DNA of 64,000 nucleotides from Nelumbo lutea (lineage: Eukaryota; Streptophyta; Magnoliopsida; Proteales; Nelumbonaceae). The DNA lies in assembly GCA_022828595.1 (NCBI GenBank), contig JAKGHH010000005.1, forward strand, positions 26,424,193 through 26,488,192, given 5' to 3'. Shown piece after piece: positions 23,301 through 33,800 of this stretch. Every line of letters begins with the position of its first letter. Position 1 is the first letter of the stretch. A program made the translations under genes and the position numbers. The notes below the pieces were generated by a model. The model was not told the DNA's origin. It saw nothing but the letters and a program-made list of their open reading frames with translations, and made no database searches.

Positions 23301-26300
23301 AAAGAGTTTTCTCTGATTCTTCCTGACTGCTGGGAAACTCCAAGAACAGAAACGTCTTGGGCAAGGTTTCGAACTCCACTAATCTCCAAGAATTAGGCCA
23401 CAAACAGAACTAAAACTCCAGCCCTATTAAAATCTCATGTAGCCGGCTGGGAAGAGCCTACATGAGATTCTCGAGCAGAACTAAACCTGCTCTAATGCCA
23501 ACATGAAGTTACTGTTGTTAGCAGAACTTCTGGGTAGAAGAGAAAAACATAAATCAATAGGAAGAAGAGAAGGGAGAAGAAGAGAAGAGAAAAGAAGGGA
23601 GAAGAAAAGAAAAGAGAATAGAAGACGAACAAGAGAGGAATGGGCAAAAATCACTTACTACTGCCCAAGGCAGTATTATTTATATGTTTAACATAACATT
23701 AGGTAAAAGGACAAAAATGCCCTGCTACCTATAACAGTACAAGAAAACAAGCATAAAGCCAAAAATAAGAAATAAAAGGCTGAACTTATGGGACCACACA
23801 TAAAAAATATCAGGTCTGGTCCACTGTATCACTACAAAGCATACACACCCAGTGTTTTAAAAGCGCAAGGCGTGGGGGTCAATTTGCACCTGAGGTGCAA
23901 GGCGCACGCGCCTTTTTGAAACAAGGTGCAAAAATACAAAAAAAGGGCTAAAAAATAAAAAAAAATGTCAGAAAATTCGAAACAAATGCCAAAAAAAAAA
24001 TTATTAAACATAATACTACTAAAAAATATAAAGTTAAATTTTAAAATAATGTTTTAAAAAACCTGTTATCTAAAATTAAAATACATAAACATGAGATGTA
24101 AAGCATATTCAAATGAGAATTTAAAAATAAAATCAAAAATATAAAACATTTTCAAGCATGTAAAACCCCTAATCTCTTTTTTCACTTGAGGGGTGTGGCA
24201 TGGGGGTTTGGGGACGGAGCCCCCGGCCCAGCTGTTATGTTCAAAAAACAGAAAAAAAGTGCCAAATTTTCAAAAGGCGCACGCCTGGGCTGAGGCGTAA
24301 GGCGCATCAGGCGCATGCCTAGGCACACCAGGCGTGCACCTTTTGAAAGGGCTGCGCCTAGGACCTAGGCGAGGCGCATACCCTGAATTGTGCCTTGCCT
24401 GTGCACCTAGGCACGCCTCAGGCCCACCTTTTAAATCACTGTACACACCCGAAAATCCTAGGAGTAAGGGGGATGGAGACAAGGTAGGAAACGAAATGGT
24501 GAAAGGGGAATGACCTTCAAGGATGGGCATGGGCATCCGGTTAATCAAGAAGCAAGATGTAAGCACAATATCACTCCAAAAATGTTTGGGTACATTCATA
24601 TGGTGCATAAGGGATCGAGCAGTTTCAGTTGTGCTTCTTTTTTCAGTCCTTGTCCTCTTCTGTTCGTTCTCCTTCACCTTTCCCAGTTAAAGAGATTTGG
24701 TGTAGCCTGTTCCCTCCAAAGGTGGGCGTTTTTTGTTCGAAGGTGTTCCAGGGTGTTGCATAGTGTTCCATGGTGCTATTAATATACCCGTCCCCAAACT
24801 GATATTTATTTGTGTGACTCTAATGTTGAAACAGCTTATCATATTCTTGTCTCCTGCTCATTTACTTCTTGTATTTGGGATTGGTTTCTCTCTTTGGCTG
24901 CAGCAGGTGGAACACCCCAGATGGTTTGGACAGGTTGTTTGATCCTTCCACTTTTGGATGGCCAAAAAGAAATCTTAGAATTTATGAGGAGAAGAAAAGA
25001 AGCCAGGGAAGCTTTGATAGAAGGGATTATGGTAAGGATGGCACATTGGGTTAAGGCTTTGAGTCTATTGTCAGACTTTACCTTTGATGTTGTCTGAAAA
25101 TGGGGGATAATTGAAGCTTCATCTTCTTCAAAGAAGAAACTATTAAAATCTTGGGAATTACCTTTGATGGAAACAGCTTTGGCAATCTGGGTTCCTCTGG
25201 TATAGGAGGGGTGATAAGAATGAAAATGGAATAATATTGGAATTATATTCAGGTCCTCTTGGCTTTGGGGATTCCACAACAGCTAAACTACAGTAGTGTT
25301 TGGGGTGCAAAAGCTTCAGAACTAGGAGTGAGAAGGTTAACAACTGAAGGAGATTCAAAGGTAGTCTTAAGTTGGCTGAAACAGATTGAAAAGGCTCCAT
25401 GCTACTTCAAGAATGAGATCAAAAAGTTTAGAAGACTGTCAAGAAATATGCAGCTGGTTCCAAGGTTGGCTAATAGCTTGGCAGATCAGCTAGCAAAGCA
25501 AGGGGTTAACAGCTGTCCATCCAGTAGGTTCCAAGTTCTTGGTGTTTCTGTTTTTGTTAGTTTTTAGTTAAGCTTAATGGGGGTATCTGAGGCTATCCAA
25601 AAGGTTGTATCTTCTTTTTTTCCTTTTAACTTGATAAATTGCTTTCTTGGTGCTGATAAAAAATTGTTAGAGGACTTAATGATAGAATAATTTTAATAGA
25701 CTTGTTTTAGGTGAGAAAATCATCAACATAATTAGTGTTTATGCATCCAAGTAGATTTATAAGAGAGAAATAAAACACAATTTTGGGAAACATAGAAGGA
25801 TTGACCCAAGAATTTCCAAATGAAGAGAAGATATTTATAGCAGGAGACCTAAATGGCCATGCAGGGAAAAAAGTACAGGGTATTATATGGTGTGTCATGC
25901 ATGGAGGGTTGGGTTTGGGGAGAGGAATGAAGTAGGAAGTAACAATTTAAAAATTTGCAATAGCTTTCAATATGGAAATAGTAAACACATTTTTCAAAAG
26001 GAATGGTGAACACTTAATAACATTTAAAAGTGGACCGAACATAAGTCAAATGGATTTTTTCCTTGGAGAACAAAATAAAAGATCTTTAAGGATTACAAAG
26101 TTATTCCAAGAAAAACTTAAGTAAACAACATAGATTAGTGGTGGCAAATGTGCACATTAGAAATAGAGAAGAAAATGCGCCCAAGAATTAGGTGGGAAAA
26201 TCTAGATGAGAAAAACTACTACAATTTAGAGACAGACTAGTAGTAAGGGAAAAATGGAATTTGAATGAAAAGACTAATAATATGTAGCTTGAAATGGATA

Positions 26301-27804
26301 ATTATATAATGGAAGTAGCGAAGGGCATTTTAGAGAATTAAAAGGGAAATGGTGAAGTGCTAAAGAAACTTTGCGAACTAGACACTAAAAAGAGAAAATG
26401 AATTTATAAACTAGCATAAACAAAACAAAGGAAAAGAAGAGATTTAAACCATGATTGGTGCATTATAAAGGGAGATCAAGACAGACTTGGTAAAAGATGA
26501 AGAAATATTGGAAATATGGAAAAACTATTTTCAAAAAATTATTAAATGAACAACACGTAGAGGGTGTTAATGGAGGAGAGATTAGTAGTTCTAATTGTAG
26601 GATTAAATTTATGAGCCACGCTATAAAACTTTGGGAGAGAATAATTGACCAAAGATTACAACATGAAATGCATATACTAGAGAACCAATTTGGGTAAAGG
26701 AAAATACATTTGGAATGCCATCCCAGCTGCAGTTATCAGCTCTATATGGTCTGAGAGAAATGACAGAATTTTCAGAACTGAGGGGAAGGAACCGGAGGTG
26801 CTGATCCAGTGTATTGTAGCCAAACTTGCATTTTGGCTTTCTGTCATCCCTGTGTTTTGTAATCAGAACATATTTGTGATGCTCTTAACTCTGTCAATCT
26901 GTGGGAGCTGTGATTAGTCCCTTAGGGATTTATATTTCATGATCCTTCCCTTTCTTGTATGATTTCTTCATCATGAATAAATTTACCTTACCTTTTTTTT
27001 CCAAGAAAAAAAAATTGAAGTTATCTTTCTTTTGAGATGATCTAGGAAAGTTTAGAGAGGAGGGGGAGCTTCATATGGTATTCATTGATCTACACAATGC
27101 ATATGAAATATGATAGACTCACCAAAGAGAATATGTTGGATCTTGGGAAAGAATGGGGTTCTAAACTGATACGTGGACCTAGTTAAGGATAAGTATGAGG
27201 GTGTAACAACCAATGTTTGAACACATGGGTGAGACATCAAATTTTACAGTTTCAATGGGCCTTCACCAAGGTCCAACACTAATGATGATATTTATTTTAA
27301 TTGATGAAACTAATGAAGGATTGAATGCATTATTAAGTTTGTCGACAAATACCTTTGAAAGAATGGTTTTTCAAAATAAGACTAAAGCCAAATATATGCT
27401 ATTGCAAATTTAATAATAGGAGTGCAAATTGGGGTACAGAGGATTGAAAATCAAGAGATAATTCAACATGAGCCTTTCTGGTACTTTGGTTTGATAATTC
27501 ATATCAAAAAGAGATTGAGGAGGATGTCCTAGATTGATAAGCAAATACCACTTAATAGTAAAAGGAAAGTTCCCTAGAACACTTGAACTTAGGAGTAGCT
27601 CCAATTGGTTATAAATAAAAGAAAATACAATTAGATGGATTGTTCATCTGCATAGAACCTCAGCACCTATAAGAAGTGGTTTGTTATAAGTCGAAGGGGC
27701 TTGAAGGGCTAGGGGCAGAGCAAAATGGACATGAGTTGAAGTACTATGTTAGGAACCTGCCTAACTCAGGGCTCTTCGAGGGGCCAACCTCCTGAATTCT
27801 TGGA

Positions 27805-27844
<40 letters not shown>

Positions 27845-30800
27845 AATGCTGAAAGAGTCCTCCCTTATTCCTTTTTGGCTCTACTACTTATAGTGTTACA
27901 GCTGTTACAAGTGGATGGCAGTTGTGACAAGTGGCTGCTGATGTGACCCCTTCTTGTAACTGACTAACTGCGTTCTGTTGGTCTGTTCCAATAGTCTTGA
28001 CAGTCCAATTGGGTGGCAGTTGTTACAAGTGGCTGGTTAGTTGCCTCCTCTTGTAAAACTGACTAACTGCCTTCTGTTGGTCTGTTCCAACAGTCTTGAC
28101 ATTGTATGAAATGATTTATGTGCTCATAATTTATCAATTGATATGACATTAAATAGAACAGAATGGCAAAGCAGGATTCATGTAGCTGACCCCATATAGT
28201 TGGGATAAGGCTTAGATGATTATGGAAGGTCATCACTGCTGCTATGTTTTGGACCATCTAGTGGGAAAAGGAGCTCTGGAATCTTTGATGACTCTGGTAG
28301 CCAGAAGGAGTTGATAAGGAGGGTAGCGTGGCGTATTGCTTCCTAGCTCTTAGTGAGGTGTATTTTCAGGGGTGCACCTATCTGTTCAATATTAAAATCC
28401 GAGGTTTGGTTTTCTTAATATTTTGGGGATTAATTTGTAATGATCATGTATAGGCACTCACTAAATTCTAAATATGAGGACCATACCCTATACAGTTTCC
28501 TTATATTAATGGTATCATAACTTATCTTTAAAAAAAAAAAAAAAGAAAGAAAGAAGGAAAAAGTTGCTTCTTACTCACTAATGCCATTTCTAATATGGTA
28601 AGCCTTTTTCGTTTATCAGTAACAGTGAAAATATTTTATTGATTTAAATAGAAATATAGTGTATAGCAGAGTGATAAGTTTTTTGAGTCAATTTCAATCC
28701 CCCCCTCCCCCCCGCCTTTGTGCAATCACTTTTTCCTGTTAACCCCTATCTTTCCAATCCATCCGTTTAGCCCATTAGCTGACCAAGATGACCACTGTAT
28801 TCTTCCTCCCAAATTCTTTATTATTTCTTTAGCTTCTCTGATTTTCATATCTATGATTCCATGGTCCCCTCTTAGTGCTGCCCAGAAAACCTGTTTTGAC
28901 CCTAAAGAGTCCCCTAATAATGTGAAACTTTCAACTTAGTAACAATTTAACCATTTCATCTACCCTTAATGTTCTCTAGATATCTTTATATCTTCCCTCT
29001 ATTAGTATTTTTGTATTGCTTGATATAAATGGACCATATGATTTGCTTTAAATTGAAAATGGTTTCAGGCTGGATCAGGGGAATGCACATGTGGCGGGAA
29101 GATTCTAAAAGGGATGTCTGTAGAACCAGTCAAAGGAAATGCAGTGCTATTCTGGAGCATGGTCTGTTTCTTTGTATCCCAGTAGACTAGTTAATTTAAG
29201 CATATGCTGCAAGTTAATCTAAGATGACAATAAGTATCTTTAATGAGGAAAACAATTGATCTAGTAGCTTGGATTTTTCACTGTATTAATTTACTAGTTG
29301 CTTATTCAGGAATTGTTCCATTGGTTGAAATGATCTCATAGAGTATGTTGTCATGCTCAGCTCAGTATATCTCTCCTTAAGTAATATAGAAGCCTTTATT
29401 CCCAAGTATCCTTCTATGTTTACTTGGTTCTCTTGTACCTAAATATCCTTGGGGTCTTTTTAAAGATTAGCTTGGGTTAACACCAAGTCTCTTAGGTGCT
29501 TTTGTCTTACACTCTTATAGGGACAACTGAGTGATACATGACTTTGGTTTTGGACATAGTTGGATTATGTCGTTATGGCAATGTACTCAATAGAATTAAT
29601 TTTTTGATAAATAACAGAAGCATTTCATTAAAATAATGGAGATAAACTCTCTTACTAGAAGAAGAAAAGGGAGAGATAAACTCTCTTAACTCTTCCAAAA
29701 CAGAAAAAAAAATTACCATGTTGCCCAAAAAAAACTAATTTCTTCCCACCCCTTGTTTAGCCAAACAGTCAACAAAAGAATTAGCATATCTTTTCACCCA
29801 TTATATGATGACCTTTGTTGAGTTGGGCCGATTTCTAGTTATTGGGCCCAATTATTTATCTTTTATTTTTATGTTGTTAAGTTAGGAAGTTGTAGGGCTT
29901 TAGGCCCATTAGTTTATGTTTTTTAAGTTGTGACTGTTAAGCTACTTAAGTAGCCGCCCTACTGAAGGCATTCTTGTATTCTCTTATTCTTTTGATTTGA
30001 GTATATAATACAAAGAGGGGTTGGCGGCCAGAACTAATTCAATTCTGGTTGACATCCCACTCCTTTCCTTCTCTCTTCTCTCTATTGCTGAAACTCTTCA
30101 TCTTCTTCTTCTCTCTTCATAGGGAATTCATCTAAAACTGTAATCAGTGATTTCTACTTGGTATCAGAGCAGGCCGAAGGTTCCTTGAGCTGTTCTATAA
30201 TGCAGCCCTAGATTGGCTGACTGCATGGTGATTTGAGAGGCTGATCGAAGATCTTAGGTAAGCCTAGTTTTTGGATTTTTTGGTGGATCTGTTTTGCCCT
30301 GTAGCTGGTCTAGGGTTTCCCATCAAATTCAGGAAAAACTAGAGAAAGGGGGAGAGTCATGTTTCTGTTGGACTCTTCAATTTTGACCTAGAAGTGGTGC
30401 CCTAATTTTTTAGCGTTCTTTGGAGTTCTGAAGGGGGTGGTTCAAGTCCTGCTTGTTTTGGAGGTCTCTGGAGAGAAAGACTGCCTCTTCTCTCTTTTCT
30501 CCAATCCTACAGAAAAGGAATCTTTTGTGAGAGGATCATCTAGGGCACCAGAGGGGTGTTGGTGGTACTAGAAGTGATTTATTTGATATTCTTTCATCTT
30601 ACAGTAACCTTCTAATCCCTTTTGAGAATTATGGAGGGTAACGGAGTTGAAAACAAACCCGGGAGTGAAATGAGACCAGTTGAAGGAGGTGTTGGAGACC
30701 TTTCCGAGGTTGGGACCATTACTATAGTTAAGTTGGATGGTTCAAATTACTTAGAATGGTCAAGAATCTGCAAAGATGGCCACTAGTGCTTGCGGGAAGT

Positions 30801-33800
30801 TAGGGTACACCACTAGTGAGGAAATGAAACCCGAAACTAATAGCTCCCGGTGGGTATAGGAAAATTATATGGTGATGACTTGGTTGTGTAATTCGATGCT
30901 GCCCCATATAAGTAAGAATTTTTTGTAGTCAAATACAGCTAAGGAAATATGGAATGGGGTTGTAGAAACCTACTCACAGAGTGAGAATGTTGCTAGGACC
31001 TATCAATTGAGGAATAAGATCATTGCTACAAGGCAGGGAGATAGACCTATTGTTGTTTACTTTTCAGCCCTTGAAACCTGTGGTAGGAGATTGACCATCT
31101 GGAGACAGTTGTTTGTGAAACCACTAAGGATGCAGCTACCTACCAGAAGCTCCTAGAGAAGTATAGGGTTTTTGAATTTCTTGCTGGCCTTAATCATGAG
31201 TATGATATTGCAAGACAGCATATTCTTTCTAGGGATTGTGTTACTCTCTCCCAGGCATATGCCTTTGTATCAGGGGAGGAGAGCAGGAGAAATGTGACGA
31301 TGAAAAATTCTGGTTTTGATCAATCAGCCATGGTTAGCACCGTGAAGCCTAAACAAGGAAGACAAAAAGGATTTGATTTGTGACTACTATAAGAAGCCTA
31401 AACACACAAGAGATACCTGTTGTAAGCTTCATCCTCATCTTGTGTTGAATAGACTCAAAAACAAGAAGGGAAATGCTCACATGACAATCACTGGTGACAT
31501 ACTGACCCCTCCTACTACAGCTACTCTAGAGTCTACTTCAGGAGTCTGCACCCTTGTTGGGGGTAACCTAGTCTCGTGGAAAAGTAAGAAACAAACAATG
31601 GTGGCCAGATCAAGTGCAGAAGCTGAATACAAGGCCATGGCACATGGAGTTTCAGAACTTCTCTGGATCCGTTCCTTGTTAGGAGAGATTGGTGTAAAGG
31701 CAGAACCTATGGTGTTGTATTGTGATAATCAGGAAGCAATTAACATTGCCCATAACGTTCAGCATGACTGGACAAAGCACATTGAAGTGGATAGACATTT
31801 CTTCAGAGAAAGGGTGCTTCTGGGGAAGTTTGTCTCCCATACACTGCTTCTGATTTGTAGCTTGTTGATGTTCTCACAAAAGGTGTTGCAAGGAGCAAGT
31901 TGGAGCATGACCTACGCAAGTTGGGAATGTGTGACATTTACTCCCAACTTGAGGGGGAGTGTTGAGTTGGGCCGATTTCTAGTTATTGGGCACAGTTATT
32001 TATCTTTTATTTTTAAGTTGTTAAGTTGGGAAGTTATTGGGCTTTAGACCCATTAGTTTATGTTTTTTAAGTTGTGACTGTTCAGCTGCTTAAGTAACCG
32101 CTCTACTGAGGGCATTCTTGTAATCTCTTATTCTTTTGATTTGAGTATATAATACAAAGAGGGGTTGGCGGCCAGAACTAATTTCATTCTGGTTGACATC
32201 CCACTCCTTTCCTTCTCCTCTCTTCTCTCTACTGTTGAAACTCTTCATCTTCTTCTTCTTTCTCTTCACAAGGAATTCGTCTAAAACTGCAATAAGTGAT
32301 TTCTACTACCTCCATGTTTTCTTTCAGACTTCTCAAAGATGTAGCCCCGCTAACCAATATCCTCCTCTTTTTGCAGCCAATTAATAACAAACTTGGAATC
32401 TCATTCAATCACCAGCTTCTTGATAAGTAACTCCTTAGCCTTTTTAACTCCTTCCATCACAGCCATTATTTCAGCCCTGAAACAGTCACCCTCCCCAGTT
32501 GAGCCCAGAAAAAGAGCAAGGACTCTACCGCTGTCATCCCTAAATACTCCACCTATACCTGGAGGACCTGGATTTCCTTCACTGCTTCCGTCAAAGTTCA
32601 ACTTTATGAAGCCTCCATTAGGTGGTGACCACAAAGGCCTAACCCAAGCCTTAAAGGAGGAAGAGCAATCAATCTCAAACCACTTCCTCATCAAATTCTC
32701 AATAGAAAAATCCTTGAGAGATTCAGAGGCTTCACCCAATGAACCACCCTAATAGTAATTATTTCAATTAAAGAACTCCTGCTTCTCTCCACTCCTGAGA
32801 GAATTCTTTTGTTCCTTTCTTCGCAAATCATCCAGCACAGAACAGCCCTTGTACACCTCCAAGTGGTTCTCCCCCTCTTCTTTGGCCAGCTAATCATGTT
32901 GGGGGGAAATAGGATTTGTATAGGTGGGGGGTTCGACCTTGGTCTAAACAAAGAAGAAAACCATTCCGAGAAAGAGCAAAAAGGGTAGGAGATTAATAAG
33001 TGAAAGCGAAGTCTCACCCTCAGCTTCACAGAGAGAACACCAGCGGGGTGGGGGTGGGGGGATAATGACTAATGAGATCTTTTTCGCTGGAGCAAATCAC
33101 AGATATTAATTCTTTCTATGTACACTTTCCAGCAAAAACAGCAACTCTAGGTGGAATAGGTCTACTCCAAACATCTATAACCGGAAAAGGTAATCTATGC
33201 TATCACTTGGATATATTAAGGACCTAAAAAAAGAGGCACATGTTGTGAGGGATCCAGAAGGTGTCCAAACTCAACTATCCCTTTTTAGAGGATTTAAGAC
33301 TTATTTCTAAGGACATTGGAGAAGAGTCAAAACAGTATTTATTTCCGATTCATGAAGAACCCTTCTAAAAACCAAGTCCTAATCAATTCTAGACCTAGAG
33401 TTGGAATGAGTTAAGAAAGAGGATATCTGTTCATCCCTACGGTTTGACAAGGAAAATAAGGATGGAATTGTTCCTTCAAGGTTGAATTACCCAACCAAAC
33501 AAGTTCCTAAAATTTAATATAGTTCCCAATGCTAGGACTATACCTGATAAAAGGTAGAAATGATGGAAGGATGTCATGAATGGATTTCCAAGGAGAAGCT
33601 CTTGTTGCTTATTCTACACTCTAGAGTCCCAACCTCCAGCCGTAAGTCCATGAACGCTAATTGTTACTTTTGCCCACACTTTGTACCTATGAATTGACAA
33701 TCTCCACAACCATTTTTCAACAAGGCCATGTTCTTTTCTTGAATATTCCCAACTAGGTCACCATATTCCTTCTGACTATCTCCCAAGTAACCCCGTGATC

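Larger units (their letters stand above)
14415..23831 (-). mobile_element. Copia-2, interrupted by Copia-1 and lacking RT/RNase H
   Basis: Read on the - strand: 5' LTR 23831-23504, primer site 23500-23489, gag from 22997, then an interruption by Copia-1 (16537-22334). It continues with the zinc knuckle CEYCKRPRHTKDT (about 16310), protease WIIDSGASNHMTSL (about 15970), GAG-pre-integrase HNRLGHLSFGSLR (about 15620), integrase (FEIVYTDVWGA, YFLLFVDDYSHFSWVYLMR, KSDNAKEYFTKH, FWGYAINTAVYLINQIP) and KCIFLSYAQNKKGYCCYD. It ends in the linker DLALPIAICKGK near 14437. RT, RNase H and the 3' LTR are no longer attached; a piece of the latter is at 12070-12291. Confidence 0.87.
25668..28260 (+). mobile_element. 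RTE-clade LINE relic
   Basis: AP-endonuclease FIAGDLNGHAGKKVQG and NGEHLITFKSG...SQMDFFLGE, RT pieces WKNYFQKLLNEQHVEGV, RIKFMSHAIKLWERIIDQRL, HILENQFG, then IEVIFLLR, ELHMVFIDLHNAYE and YEGVTTNV. The 3' tail is IDMTLNRTEWQSRIHVADPI at about 28120-28190, followed by GTTGGGATAAGGCTT, typical of plant RTE ends. Interrupted by an L1 end (26695-27012) and by a probable solo LTR (27747-28101). Confidence 0.8.
29816..32307 (+). mobile_element. Copia-4, internally deleted (gag joined to RNase H)
   Basis: LTRs 29816-30158 and 31960-32307, primer site TGGTATCAGAGC at 30159-30170, polypurine tract CTTGAGGGGGAG before the 3' LTR. Target duplication ACCTT / ACCTC (4 of 5). Internally it keeps gag and RNase H only; protease, integrase and RT are absent. 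LTRs differ at roughly 20 positions, so it is older than Copia-1. It sits in the RNase H domain of L1-f. Confidence 0.9.

Noticed and set aside
24270..24441. Ala/Arg-rich continuation of a - strand frame
   Set aside because: It is the CG-rich arm of the Mutator-like MITE read through from Copia-3 integrase, not protein sequence.
27746..27946. Frame with an (ER)n repeat
   Set aside because: Translation of a GA microsatellite inside a non-coding LTR-like block.
28718..28939. 73-codon frame in the P4H1 intron
   Set aside because: No family resemblance, no splice logic, chance-length frame.
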